From Ignavibacteriales bacterium (lineage in GTDB: Bacteria; Bacteroidota; Ignavibacteria; Ignavibacteriales; Ignavibacteriaceae), in assembly GCA_016709765.1 (NCBI GenBank), contig JADJMD010000009.1, positions 124,001-188,000 of the forward strand: a stretch of 64,000 nucleotides of DNA, read 5' to 3'. Shown in pieces: positions 10,239 to 18,525 of this stretch. How positions within the stretch are numbered: the first letter of the stretch is position 1; the number at the start of each line of letters is the position of its first letter. The notes beneath the pieces are model-generated. The model ran no database searches. It was not told the DNA's origin and saw only the letters and a list, made by a program, of their open reading frames with translations. The position numbers were made by a program, and so were the translations under genes.

Positions 10239-11486
10239 ATGAAATCAATTAAACTATTTATATTCGCATTTTTATTATTAGTAATTAATATTTTACCCCA
10301 GAACATTGAAGCAAAACTTGGTGCTGCTGGAGTATTCAGCATCAAAAGCAATGGCAATGCTCCTGTATTTCAAGTTTCCGGTGACGAAGGTAATGTGAAT
10401 ATTGGTTATTCAATAAATTTAGCCAATACAACTAATTATAATACAGGAGTAATATATAAGGGTGCAAATAGATTTATACACGATAAAGGTACGGACAATA
10501 TTTTTATTGGTAATAATTCCGGAAATTTCTTTTTTAATACTTTCCTTTCAAAAGGAAACACAGCAGTTGGTTCAAACACTCTATTAGAGCTTACTACTGG
10601 AACTGAAAATTCATCCTTTGGATTAAACTCCCTACAGAGTAATACAGACGGGGGATTTAATTGTGCATTTGGTTCACATACATTAACGCCAAATACTACC
10701 GGTTCATTTAATTCCGCATTTGGTTACAGTGCTTTAAGAAGCAATACAACATCCAGTTTTAATTCTGCTTTTGGTTTAGGATCATTATTTAGTAACTCAA
10801 CAGGCATATCAAATTCAGCGTTTGGCACTCACTCTTTATTTTCTAATACTAGTGGAAATAGAAACACTGCTATTGGAGATTCTGCTGGGCGTAACATGTT
10901 TTCAGGTTCAAATAATATATTTATAGGATACAATTCTCAACCAAGTTCAAGTTCTGTATCAAATGAAATAACTTTGGGTAATAATCTAATTACAACAATT
11001 CGCGCAAATGTTACTTCAATAACTTCACTATCTGATGTTCGTGATAAAAAGAATATAAAAGATTTATCACTCGGATTAGAATTTTTGATGAAAATTCACC
11101 CACGAGAATTTAATTGGGATAAAAGAGAATGGTATTCAGACGGAAAATCTGATGGAAGTAAAATGCAAGATTTACCTACCGCTGGATTCATTGCGCAAGA
11201 ACTTGATATGGTTCAAACGGAATCAGAGGCTGAATGGTTAAAGCTAGTATTAAAAGAAAATCCAGATAGGATTGAAGCATCTGCTGGAAATTTATTTCCT
11301 ATAGTTGTTAAAGCTGTGCAAGAATTGAAAAAAGAAAAAGATTCTGAAATCGCTCAATTAAAATCTGAAAATGTTTTATTAAAAAAAGAATTAGAAACAT
11401 TAAAAGAGCTACAATTACGGTTAGCAAAACTAGAACAGGTGTTAACTAATTCGGATGCGAAATTTTCCAGTAACATTACTGAATAA
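10239..11486 (+). CDS. Tail-fibre-like surface protein with S74 intramolecular chaperone domain
   Basis: After a signal peptide (about 1-25) the middle (about 100-235) is made of short NTAFG/NSAFG repeats resembling YadA-like trimeric head repeats, such as GSFNSAFGYSALRSNTT. From about residue 262 there is a peptidase S74 (endosialidase-type) chaperone domain: SDVRDKKNIKDL, F.W, then GFIAQELD. Ser265 and Lys270 have the five-residue spacing of the known Ser-Lys autocleavage dyad, so self-release of about 150 C-terminal residues is predicted after trimer folding. A coiled coil (about 350-405) ends the protein. There is no T9SS sorting domain, unlike its neighbours on both sides. Such domains are best known from phage tail fibres but also occur in bacterial surface proteins; no phage genes lie nearby. 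Confidence 0.85.
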   Translation: MKSIKLFIFAFLLLVINILPQNIEAKLGAAGVFSIKSNGNAPVFQVSGDEGNVNIGYSINLANTTNYNTGVIYKGANRFIHDKGTDNIFIGNNSGNFFFNTFLSKGNTAVGSNTLLELTTGTENSSFGLNSLQSNTDGGFNCAFGSHTLTPNTTGSFNSAFGYSALRSNTTSSFNSAFGLGSLFSNSTGISNSAFGTHSLFSNTSGNRNTAIGDSAGRNMFSGSNNIFIGYNSQPSSSSVSNEITLGNNLITTIRANVTSITSLSDVRDKKNIKDLSLGLEFLMKIHPREFNWDKREWYSDGKSDGSKMQDLPTAGFIAQELDMVQTESEAEWLKLVLKENPDRIEASAGNLFPIVVKAVQELKKEKDSEIAQLKSENVLLKKELETLKELQLRLAKLEQVLTNSDAKFSSNITE

Positions 11487-11524
11487 CTAATTAATAACCA
11501 TTCAATAATGAAAGCCGAATTATT

Positions 11525-11995
11525 ATGAAAATAAAACTATTAATATTAATGCTACTAAGCATAATAACTATAGAAGCTCAAAGCATCCTGATTGTTGGTT
11601 CCGAAGCCATTCTAAATATTTCTGCTACTGCAGATATTTGTTCGGATAGTTTATCTGGTAATATTACAGGAGACGGATCATTTTGTGGAAATCCTACAGC
11701 TGTTAAAAGTGAATTGATGGAAAATATCCCGACAATATTTTCACTCGAACAAAATTATCCAAATCCTTTTAACCCAAGTACAAAGATCAGCTGGCAATCA
11801 CCTGTAAACCTTTATCAGACTTTGAAAGTTTATGATATGCTTGGTAATGAAGTAGCAACACTAATTAACGAAGAAAAACCTGCAGGAATTTATGAAATTG
11901 ATTTTAATGCATCACAGTTATCGAGTGGAGTTTATCTGTATAAGCTTCAAGCTGGTGAATTTAAATCAACTAAAAAAATGATTTTAATGAAATAA
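11525..11995 (+). CDS. Minimal secreted protein: signal peptide, short Cys-containing linker, T9SS sorting domain
   Basis: This 156-residue protein is little more than an export label. Residues 1-19 are a signal peptide. Residues 20-65 form a short segment with two cysteines (ADICSDSLSG and GDGSFCGNP). The remaining 85 residues are a full T9SS type A sorting domain (NYPNPFNPST, MLGNEVATLI, SSGVYLYKLQ). It is 38 bases downstream of the S74 gene and could be co-expressed with it. The two cysteines could form a disulphide or serve as an attachment point; this is speculation. It could also be a remnant of a larger secreted protein, but the reading frame is intact and the start follows a normal intergenic spacing. 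Confidence 0.75.
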   Translation: MKIKLLILMLLSIITIEAQSILIVGSEAILNISATADICSDSLSGNITGDGSFCGNPTAVKSELMENIPTIFSLEQNYPNPFNPSTKISWQSPVNLYQTLKVYDMLGNEVATLINEEKPAGIYEIDFNASQLSSGVYLYKLQAGEFKSTKKMILMK

Positions 11996-12012
11996 AAATT
12001 TAAAAAATTCCT

Positions 12013-12081
12013 ACAAGGAAAGGGAAGCATCGATCAAAATCTCCTTGTGTACAAGCCGCATTTGGTAAAACATTTGCGGCT
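12013..12081 (+). terminator. Two consecutive hairpins, possible terminator
   Basis: ACAAGGA (12013-12019) pairs with TCCTTGT (12042-12048), and AGCCGCA (12054-12060) pairs with TGCGGCT (12075-12081). They sit between the mini sorting-domain gene and the next propeller gene. Neither is followed by a strong T-run, so termination is only possible, not shown. Confidence 0.35.
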
Positions 12082-12124
12082 GATATTTAAGTGAGTAAGA
12101 TTTATTAACCAATAAGACAGTCAT

Positions 12125-14512
12125 ATGAAAAATAAAATAATAATACTTTTAGTATCATTGATGTTATGGGAATCAAATTTCGCCCAGTTTGAAAATTTTC
12201 ATTGGAATAATCCAAAGCCGCAGGGCAATGATCTTAATGTTGTTCATTATTCAGCAGGATCAAATGTTTTTGCTGCCGGTGATTATGGTTCAATCTTAAA
12301 TTCAACAAATGGTGGAACTCAGTGGGAACTTACCACAAATTATTTACCAAAAAATATAAATGGAAAATATTTTGTTACGAGTACTTTAGGTTTTTTAGTC
12401 GGCGATAGAGGATTAATCTTAAAAACGACAGATGGTGGAACTACTTGGGAACAACAAAGCTCACCAATAGATACAACCTTAAATAGCGCTTACTTCTTTG
12501 ATCAAAATAATGGCTTTATTGTAGGAGATGATGGATTACTGCTGAATACAACTAATGGCGGCGTAAATTGGAATAATGTTTCTTTCACAAATTATTATTC
12601 ACTTAAAGATATTCAATTTGCTGATGCAAATAACGGGTTTATAGTTAGAAATTCTGGTGGTGTGTATAGATCGACAGATACCGGATTAACTTGGTCGCTT
12701 TATACATCCTTACCCACTCCCTGGTTATTAACAGATGTAACATTTGTCAATAGTAATATTGGATTTATCACTTCTGTTTATACTAATAAGATATTTAGAA
12801 CAAGTGATGGCGGAAATAGTTGGAATGAAATTGTACTTACTGGAGCTAATGGTTGTAATAAAATCGTTTTTTCTGATGCTAATTCTGGTTATGTATTTGG
12901 TACCCTAGGTAAAATATTTAAATCAACTGATGTAGGTTTAAATTGGATCGAATTAACAACTGGAACTACAGCTAGCATAAATGATGCTTACTTCATTACA
13001 CCATTTGTTGGAATTGCTGTTGGTGCAGGGGGGATAATTTTATATACAATAAATAGTGGTACAACATGGTCTAAGTTATCAGAAAATGATTGCGAGTATT
13101 TGTTCTCAATATTTTTTCAAAATTCAAATGTTGGTCTCGTCACTGGATCAAAAGGTAAAATACTAAAAACCACTGACGGTGGTGAAACTTGGGTGGATAA
13201 GAGCGTATCTAATAGTCTTTATCCAATTGATGTTGTATTGTTCAATTCTGGTTTAGGCTATTTTATTGACTATTACGGCCTTGGTATATATAAAACTACT
13301 GATACTGGCGAAAATTGGAATTATCATACTTTTAGTGGTTTCAATGGTAATCCTGCCAAAATAAAATTTTTAGATGATAATATAGGATTTATTGTTGGTA
13401 TTAATGGTGGAATATCAAGATCAACAAATTCTGGTGATAGTTGGAATGTAATTGCGTCTGGTACCACATCCAGTTTATGGGGAGTCGATTTTCTAAATTC
13501 AAATACTGGGATTGCTGTTGGTGCAGATGGAATAATTTTAAAAACTATTGATGGAGGTTCTACTTGGAATTCAATTGTTAGTGGCTCAACTGCATTCTTA
13601 AGGGATATTGCGTATAGAAATGCAAGTACACTTTTTGTAATTGGTGATAATGGAGAATTCTTAAAATCTACAAATGGTGGAGATAGTTGGAATACTGTAA
13701 TACTTCCAACAAATGAAAGTCTGACAAGAATAAAATTCTTAAATACAAACGAGGGAATAATTATTGGCTATGCTGGTACACTATTAACTTCATCTGATGG
13801 CGGAGAAACCTGGGTCGTTAAGCAAACGAATACAAATAAATCATTTAGTGATTTTGTAATAAAAGACACAACAGGAATATTTGTGACAGGCGAATTGGGA
13901 GTGATAATAAGTTTTTCTCCTTCTATAATTCCTGTAGAGTTATTATCATTTAATGCTTCCGTTGATGGTGATAATGTCAATCTAGATTGGCAAACTGCAA
14001 CAGAGTTAAATAATTTCGGGTTTAGCATAGAAAGAAAACAAGTCTTCAGTCCACAGTCTGCCGTAAGTAATGATGAGTGGAAACAAATTGTTTTTGTAAA
14101 CGGCTATGGAACAACAACGGAATCTAAATCATATACTTTTTTAGATGAAAAATTAACTTCTAGCAAATATCAGTACCGACTAAAACAAATTGATTTCGAT
14201 GGGACATTTGAGTATTCAAATATAATTGAAATTGAGATTGGAATTCCAGTTAAATATTTTTTAGAACAAAACTATCCAAATCCATTTAATCCAAGTACAA
14301 AAATAAGTTGGCGATCACCAGTGAGTGGTTATCAAACATTAAAAGTTTACGATGTACTTGGAAACGAAGTTGTTACTCTTGTAAATGAATTTAAACCATC
14401 TGGAAATTATGAAGTGGAGTTTAATGCTTCTAAACTTTCAAGCGGCGTTTATTTTTACAAATTGCAGGTAGGCGATTTCACGTCAACAAAAAAAATGCAG
14501 CTAATTAAATAA
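12125..14512 (+). CDS. Secreted Ycf48-like propeller protein with T9SS sorting domain
   Basis: A signal peptide (1-20, ending NFAQ) precedes about a dozen repeats of the type G.ILKTTDGGTTWE (residues about 35-595), the photosystem-II-assembly-factor (Ycf48)/BNR propeller motif common in secreted Bacteroidota proteins with no link to photosynthesis. Residues about 603-700 are the VELLSFNA...LDWQTATE beta-sandwich module that often precedes T9SS signals. The last 80 residues are a sorting domain (NYPNPFNPST, VLGNEVVTLV, SSGVYFYKLQ). Its sorting domain is close in sequence to that of the 156-residue protein just upstream, which suggests exchange or duplication of this module inside the island. 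The specific function is unknown; surface or matrix association is likely. Confidence 0.87.
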   Translation: MKNKIIILLVSLMLWESNFAQFENFHWNNPKPQGNDLNVVHYSAGSNVFAAGDYGSILNSTNGGTQWELTTNYLPKNINGKYFVTSTLGFLVGDRGLILKTTDGGTTWEQQSSPIDTTLNSAYFFDQNNGFIVGDDGLLLNTTNGGVNWNNVSFTNYYSLKDIQFADANNGFIVRNSGGVYRSTDTGLTWSLYTSLPTPWLLTDVTFVNSNIGFITSVYTNKIFRTSDGGNSWNEIVLTGANGCNKIVFSDANSGYVFGTLGKIFKSTDVGLNWIELTTGTTASINDAYFITPFVGIAVGAGGIILYTINSGTTWSKLSENDCEYLFSIFFQNSNVGLVTGSKGKILKTTDGGETWVDKSVSNSLYPIDVVLFNSGLGYFIDYYGLGIYKTTDTGENWNYHTFSGFNGNPAKIKFLDDNIGFIVGINGGISRSTNSGDSWNVIASGTTSSLWGVDFLNSNTGIAVGADGIILKTIDGGSTWNSIVSGSTAFLRDIAYRNASTLFVIGDNGEFLKSTNGGDSWNTVILPTNESLTRIKFLNTNEGIIIGYAGTLLTSSDGGETWVVKQTNTNKSFSDFVIKDTTGIFVTGELGVIISFSPSIIPVELLSFNASVDGDNVNLDWQTATELNNFGFSIERKQVFSPQSAVSNDEWKQIVFVNGYGTTTESKSYTFLDEKLTSSKYQYRLKQIDFDGTFEYSNIIEIEIGIPVKYFLEQNYPNPFNPSTKISWRSPVSGYQTLKVYDVLGNEVVTLVNEFKPSGNYEVEFNASKLSSGVYFYKLQVGDFTSTKKMQLIK

Positions 14513-14526
14513 TTAGAAAGATGTTA

Positions 14527-14643
14527 ATGAAAGACAATTATGAAAGAAGTAGGAGAAGAGTTAAACGATTAACGATTGTTATTAACATCACAATTATTCT
14601 AGTAGCTATTTCAATAATTGCAATAATATTAAGCCTTATATGA
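14527..14643 (+). CDS. Small single-span membrane protein (38 aa), hypothetical
   Basis: A short frame encodes a basic N-terminus (NYERSRRRVKR) followed by one hydrophobic helix that runs to the last residue (ILVAISIIAIILSLI). A second ATG at 14521 is in frame, but the purine stretch AGAAAG at 14515-14520 is better spaced for the ATG at 14527. It lies 14 bases after the propeller gene and 45 before the lipoprotein gene. The positive-then-hydrophobic layout would place it in the inner membrane with its N-terminus inside. No homologue is recognised, and it could be chance, though the helix is uninterrupted. Confidence 0.4.
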   Translation: MKDNYERSRRRVKRLTIVINITIILVAISIIAIILSLI

Positions 14644-14688
14644 TAACAAAAAAGTTCAATTTCATTCACAATTAAAAGGAAAAGTAAA

Positions 14689-15195
14689 ATGAAAAAACTA
14701 AAATCTCCATTGTTTACGGTTATGATCTTAACGATTCTAACTCTTGCGATTGGCTGTTCTAAAAAGTCGGATAACCCTGTTGATCCAGGAAACATAGTAC
14801 AAGCTCAAGCAACTTTAACATTAAATGGTGCCGGCTACGTAAATAAATCTGTTACACTCAGTAATGGTATAGCCGAATTCTCACTTTCAGATACGGTCAC
14901 TGCAATTCAGTTTTCAGGGATAGTAGATAATGACTCACTTTATTTTGCTATAATATTTAAGGGAAATCAAACAGGCACAATAAACTGGAATGATGATAAT
15001 GGAGCACTACTTTTAAAGAATGCTTCAAGTTTTTATATAGGTGCAAGTCAGGGAACAACAACAATTAGCAGCTATGGTGCTATTAGTGGAAAAATTGAGG
15101 GGAATATCAACGGTAAATTGATAGAGCAAATTTCACAGGCTGAATTGAATATAAGCGGTTCATTTTCTGCTGTTAGAATTCCTGACGTTCAATAG
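14689..15195 (+). CDS. Lipoprotein, hypothetical
   Basis: The N-terminus is a lipoprotein signal with a lipobox ending LAIGC (Cys24) followed by SKKSDNP, so the mature protein would be lipid-anchored. The remaining 145 residues look all-beta (short strands such as ATLTLNGAGYVNK and GTINWNDDNGAL) with no recognised catalytic motif. An AAAGGA-type ribosome-binding site lies just upstream. It ends the secreted-protein island and is followed by a terminator hairpin at 15215-15264. Function unknown. Confidence 0.75.
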   Translation: MKKLKSPLFTVMILTILTLAIGCSKKSDNPVDPGNIVQAQATLTLNGAGYVNKSVTLSNGIAEFSLSDTVTAIQFSGIVDNDSLYFAIIFKGNQTGTINWNDDNGALLLKNASSFYIGASQGTTTISSYGAISGKIEGNINGKLIEQISQAELNISGSFSAVRIPDVQ

Positions 15196-15214
15196 TCAAA
15201 ACAAAATATTTATT

Positions 15215-15264
15215 GGCTGTTTTATTATTTGATAATACATTATTTGATTTGAAACAGCCTTTTA
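15215..15264 (+). terminator. Rho-independent terminator candidate
   Basis: GGCTGTTT (15215-15222) pairs with AAACAGCC (15252-15259), followed by TTTTAATT. The loop is long (29 bases) and AT-rich and may itself fold. The position 20 bases after the lipoprotein stop fits the end of the island transcript. Confidence 0.6.
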
Positions 15265-15486
15265 ATTAAAAATCTTACTTAATTAAGGTCATAAAAATCA
15301 ACAACGTTATTGAGAAATGTATCATATCAATGCTCACTTTAAAAAATATTTTTTAGATTTTATTTACCTAATCATCATTCTGCTAATATTGATACTAATT
15401 AAATAAAAAATCTACTACTCGTTCTTACCTCATATCATATAAAATATTCAAAAAAGTCAAATAATGTATTTTGTTGGGTAAGACAT

Positions 15487-15541
15487 CAACCTAATAGTTA
15501 TATTTAATTTAATAATAATATTTTATTTACCTATTAGGTTG
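15487..15541 (+). promoter_or_regulatory. Perfect 11-bp inverted repeat just upstream of the RNA methyltransferase start
   Basis: CAACCTAATAG (15487-15497) and CTATTAGGTTG (15531-15541) are exact reverse complements separated by 33 AT-rich bases, ending 10 bases before the start codon at 15552. Apart from it and the terminator at 15215-15264, I see nothing definite in the 15196-15551 intergenic stretch. It could be an operator or, in mRNA, a hairpin covering the ribosome-binding site. Confidence 0.5.
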
Positions 15542-15551
15542 GATTATTACA

Positions 15552-16739
15552 ATGTACGATTATCAAAAAAATAGCATTTATTTTGCACAAGTTCCCGGGA
15601 TGATGGAAGAATTATGTGAACAGGAATTAATTGAGCTTGGTGCGAAAAATACAAAAGTCTCATATCGTGGAATATATTTTGAAGCTGATCATTTTACTTT
15701 GTATAAAATAAATTACACTGCTAGAACAATCTCGCGAGTATTAGCGCCGCTAAAATCATTTTATTGCAATAACGCTAACGCGATTATGAAAACTGCTGAA
15801 CTAATTGAATGGGAAAAGATATTTTCATTAGATCAAACATTTTCAATAACATCATCTGTTTCAAAAAGCACAATCAACAATTCATTGTACGCATCACAAG
15901 TGTTAAAAGATGGAATTGCCGATTACTTCCGTGCAAAGTTTGATAAAAGACCAAATGTTGACACAGGTAGTCCGGATGTAAGGTTTAATTTATTTATTGA
16001 AAAAGATAAAGCAATTTTAAGTCTGGATACTTCAGGTGAGTCTTTACATAAAAGGGGATACAGACTCCTTGCAGGTGAAGCTCCGATGCAAGAGACTCTT
16101 GCTGCCGCAATTATTAGATTAAGTAAATGGGATGGCGAAAAGCCACTGCTTGATTGTATGTGTGGTTCAGGTACAATTATTTGCGAAGCACTAATGCTCT
16201 ACTGTAAAATTCCAGCACAAAAACTTAGAAAGAATTTTGGGTTTTTCCATTTGCCTGATTTTGATGAATCTATATGGATTCAAGTTAGAAATGAAGCTGA
16301 TAGTAAAATAATACCTCTGCCAAAAGAACTAATTTATGGCAGTGATAAATCACAGATTACTCTTAAAGTTGCACAAGAAAATTTGTCACGACTTCCATAT
16401 TCGGATTCAATTGAAATAGCGGCGCAGCCGTTCCAGCACATTAATCAATTTGAAAATGGTGTTCTGATTACTAATCCACCGTATGGAATTAGGCTTGGTG
16501 AAAGAAGTGAAGTTGAGATCCTGTATAGAGAGCTCGGTGATTTTATAAAGACAAAATGTAAAGGCACAACTGCTTTTATTTATACCGGCGAGCCAACTTT
16601 AAGAAAATATATCGGTCTAAAAACTTCAAAAAGAATTCCTTTGGTAAATGGAAAATTGGAAGGCGTACTTTTACAGATTGATAGTTATGAGGGAAGTAAA
16701 AAAGCAAAGTATCAGAAGAAAGAAGATGAATCCAAGTAA
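15552..16739 (+). CDS. THUMP-domain class I SAM-dependent RNA methyltransferase (RlmL/YpsC-like)
   Basis: The N-terminal 150 residues form a ferredoxin-like/THUMP RNA-binding region (CEQELIELGAKN, and a strand-rich stretch to about 150). From about 165 there is a UPF0020 Rossmann methyltransferase with LLDCMCGSGTI as the SAM-binding loop and NPPYG with Asn308-Pro-Pro-Tyr311 as the N2-guanine methyltransferase active-site motif. The length (395 aa) fits the stand-alone RlmL-like family that methylates 23S rRNA at a guanine N2, lacking the second RlmK domain found in the E. coli fusion. The exact target base is not provable from sequence. A strong terminator follows at 16742-16777. Confidence 0.9.
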   Translation: MYDYQKNSIYFAQVPGMMEELCEQELIELGAKNTKVSYRGIYFEADHFTLYKINYTARTISRVLAPLKSFYCNNANAIMKTAELIEWEKIFSLDQTFSITSSVSKSTINNSLYASQVLKDGIADYFRAKFDKRPNVDTGSPDVRFNLFIEKDKAILSLDTSGESLHKRGYRLLAGEAPMQETLAAAIIRLSKWDGEKPLLDCMCGSGTIICEALMLYCKIPAQKLRKNFGFFHLPDFDESIWIQVRNEADSKIIPLPKELIYGSDKSQITLKVAQENLSRLPYSDSIEIAAQPFQHINQFENGVLITNPPYGIRLGERSEVEILYRELGDFIKTKCKGTTAFIYTGEPTLRKYIGLKTSKRIPLVNGKLEGVLLQIDSYEGSKKAKYQKKEDESK

Positions 16740-16741
16740 AA

Positions 16742-16777
16742 GAAAAAAGCTCAGTTTTTAAGCTGAGCTTTTTTTTT
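16742..16777 (+). terminator. Strong rho-independent terminator, probably bidirectional
   Basis: AAGCTCAG (16747-16754) pairs with CTGAGCTT (16763-16770) with an 8-base loop, followed by a T-run to 16777. An A-run on the left side mirrors it, so it can also end minus-strand transcription coming from the tRNA-Arg gene. Confidence 0.85.
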
Positions 16778-16778
16778 G

Positions 16779-16852
16779 TACACCCGACAGGATTCGAACC
16801 TGTAACCTTCTGATTCGTAGTCAGATGCTCTATCCAGTTGGGCGACGGGTGC
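16779..16852 (-). tRNA. tRNA-Arg (anticodon ACG)
   Basis: Read on the minus strand the gene starts GCACCCG and closes with CGGGTGT plus discriminator A, giving a seven-pair acceptor stem with a G-U at the first pair. The anticodon arm TCTGA-CTACGAA-TCAGA shows anticodon ACG, which reads CGN codons after adenosine-to-inosine editing. The T arm has the GGTTCGAATCC core. The 3' CCA is not encoded. It lies between two terminators and appears to be a stand-alone unit. Confidence 0.96.
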
Positions 16853-16905
16853 ATTTTATATTTACCACACAAATATAAAACATTTTATCTAAGCTTTAAA
16901 ATAAA

Positions 16906-16931
16906 AAAGGGTGTCTCTAGAGACACCCTTT
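16906..16931 (-). terminator. Terminator of the OmpA/TSP3 gene
   Basis: A perfect 26-base palindrome (arms 16906-16918 and 16919-16931, core TCTCTAGAGA) is followed on the minus strand by TTTTATTTTA. It lies 20 bases after the OmpA-family stop codon. Confidence 0.85.
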
Positions 16932-16950
16932 AAATTAATTTAGACTAGAA

Positions 16951-18525
16951 TTATTTAGTTCTTGTGAACTCAATTCTTCTATTCTTTTGCTTGCCTTCTT
17001 TTGTTTTGTTATCAGCAATTGGTTTGTCTTCGCCATAGCCCATTGTGGTAATTCTATTAGCATCGATACCTTTTGCAACTAACCAAGCTTTAACTGATTC
17101 AGCTCTAGCAAGAGAAAGTTTTTGATTGCTCTTTGCACTTCCATCACTATCAGTATGTCCGCTTATTTCAACAGATATATCTTGATAAGTAGTAAGTGTT
17201 TTTAGAGCTTTCATTAGTTTGTCTTCTGATTCTGGTCTGATTGTAGCTTTAGCTACATCGAACATGATTCCTTCTAATACGATTGGAACACCAATTTTAA
17301 CAACGTCATCTTCTGCGTTTAATGGATCTGTACCGCGTTTAACTTCGGTATAATCATCAACGGAACCATCATCAGTATCTTTTGCTAATGGATTTGTTTT
17401 GTGTTTTAGTACTTCTTCAGAATCACTTAGGCCTTCGCCATCAGTATCAGCTTTTAATGGATCTGTTTTGTATTTCATAACTTCATCACCATCAGTTAAG
17501 CCTTCACCGTCTGTATCAGCTTTAACAGGATTGGTTTTGTATTTCATAACTTCATCACTGTCTTTTAAGCCGTCTTTATCAGTATCAACAACCAAAGGAT
17601 CGGTTTTGTATTTCATGACTTCGTCACCATCAGCTAAACCATCACCATCAGTATCAACAACTAAAGGATCAGTTTTGTATTTCATAACTTCATCGCCGTC
17701 GGTTAAGCCATCACCGTCAGTATCAACTTTTAAAGGATCGGTTTTCAAATTCAAGAATTCTTCACCGTCATTTAGTCCGTCGCCATCTGTATCAGCATTT
17801 AATGGGTCTGTACCGATTTTCTTTTCATCACATTTACCTAAGCCGTCCATATCTTTGTCTGCTTTGCAGTTTTCACCAGTAAATGTTAAACCTAAAGAAG
17901 CATTCAAATAAGCATCCCAAATATCATCAGGACCTGATCGATATGAATCAAGATCATATGTAGAAGAGAGAGCTCCGCCAAGAGCAAAATCTAATAATAC
18001 TCTTTCACCAAGAGCAAATTCAGCACCAATACCAGCTGGAACAATAGCAACCCAACCATCCTCTTCGGTAGTTTTTCCACCAACATTAGCTGGTTTTGTA
18101 TCAGCACTAAAATTCATAACTCCACCACCGATGTAGAAATAAGGGTTCCAACCTTTTACATCAAAAGGAGCAACTTTAAATCTTAAATGGATTGGAATTA
18201 TTGTGGTTTCGTATGATTCACCAACATCAGTTCCTTCACCAAACATAGCTACTCCGGAATATTTTCCGTAACCGCCATTAATGGAAAGTTCTAATGCTTT
18301 TGTTAATTCGAAACCAAAAAATGCTTCACCTAGCCAGGAAGCTTTGAACCAGTCGAATGATGTGTTATCATTACCACTGAACCCTAAATTTGCAAATTCA
18401 TTTTCAGGGAATAAAATACTTCCGCGAATACCGAATTTTGTTCCCCAATCTTTAAACTGTGCGTAGTTTTGTTGGCTCATTGCAACCAATCCTACGATTA
18501 CGAACAAATAGACTAGTTTTTTCAT
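16951..18525 (-). CDS. OmpA-family outer membrane protein with beta-barrel and TSP3 calcium-binding repeats
   Basis: The start at 18525 (MKKLVYLF) is preferred over an in-frame ATG 12 bases upstream because AGGA lies seven bases before it. After the signal peptide (1-22) residues 25-220 form an outer-membrane beta-barrel (alternating strands, GYGKYSGV, ALGERVLLDFALGG). Then come seven thrombospondin type 3 repeats of 23 residues (DTDGDGLxDGDE), acidic Ca-binding loops that form a rigid stalk. The C-terminal 110 residues are an OmpA peptidoglycan-binding domain (EISGHTDSDGSAKSN, LSLARAESVKAWL, NRRIEF) with the diaminopimelate-contacting Asp and Arg visible. It probably anchors the outer membrane to the cell wall. 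It is transcribed alone and has its own terminator. Confidence 0.93.
   Translation of the reverse strand: MKKLVYLFVIVGLVAMSQQNYAQFKDWGTKFGIRGSILFPENEFANLGFSGNDNTSFDWFKASWLGEAFFGFELTKALELSINGGYGKYSGVAMFGEGTDVGESYETTIIPIHLRFKVAPFDVKGWNPYFYIGGGVMNFSADTKPANVGGKTTEEDGWVAIVPAGIGAEFALGERVLLDFALGGALSSTYDLDSYRSGPDDIWDAYLNASLGLTFTGENCKADKDMDGLGKCDEKKIGTDPLNADTDGDGLNDGEEFLNLKTDPLKVDTDGDGLTDGDEVMKYKTDPLVVDTDGDGLADGDEVMKYKTDPLVVDTDKDGLKDSDEVMKYKTNPVKADTDGEGLTDGDEVMKYKTDPLKADTDGEGLSDSEEVLKHKTNPLAKDTDDGSVDDYTEVKRGTDPLNAEDDVVKIGVPIVLEGIMFDVAKATIRPESEDKLMKALKTLTTYQDISVEISGHTDSDGSAKSNQKLSLARAESVKAWLVAKGIDANRITTMGYGEDKPIADNKTKEGKQKNRRIEFTRTK
17332..17811 (-). repeat. TSP3 coding repeat array, seven units of about 69 bp
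   Basis: Seven consecutive units of 23, 23, 23, 23, 23, 23 and 22 codons run from TDPLNADTDGDGL to DDYTEVKRG. The middle units (EVMKYKTDPL.VDTDGDGL) are nearly identical, implying recent unit gain, while the outer units have drifted. Confidence 0.9.

Noticed and set aside
10239..11486. Possible prophage signalled by the S74 tail-fibre domain
   Set aside because: No capsid, terminase, portal, integrase or lysis genes are near; the protein has a signal peptide and bacterial secretome neighbours.
16576..16872. Minus-strand frame over the tRNA-Arg gene
   Set aside because: It spans a clear tRNA and two terminators, and the encoded protein looks unlike any family.
17332..17811. Regular 69-bp spacing resembling a CRISPR array
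   Set aside because: The spacing is coding (23 codons), there are no unique spacers and the units encode calcium-binding TSP3 repeats.
17399..17911. Plus-strand open frame of about 170 codons across the OmpA/TSP3 gene
   Set aside because: It is the antisense shadow of the TSP3 repeats, whose regular codon pattern keeps the opposite frame open; no start site or homology supports it.
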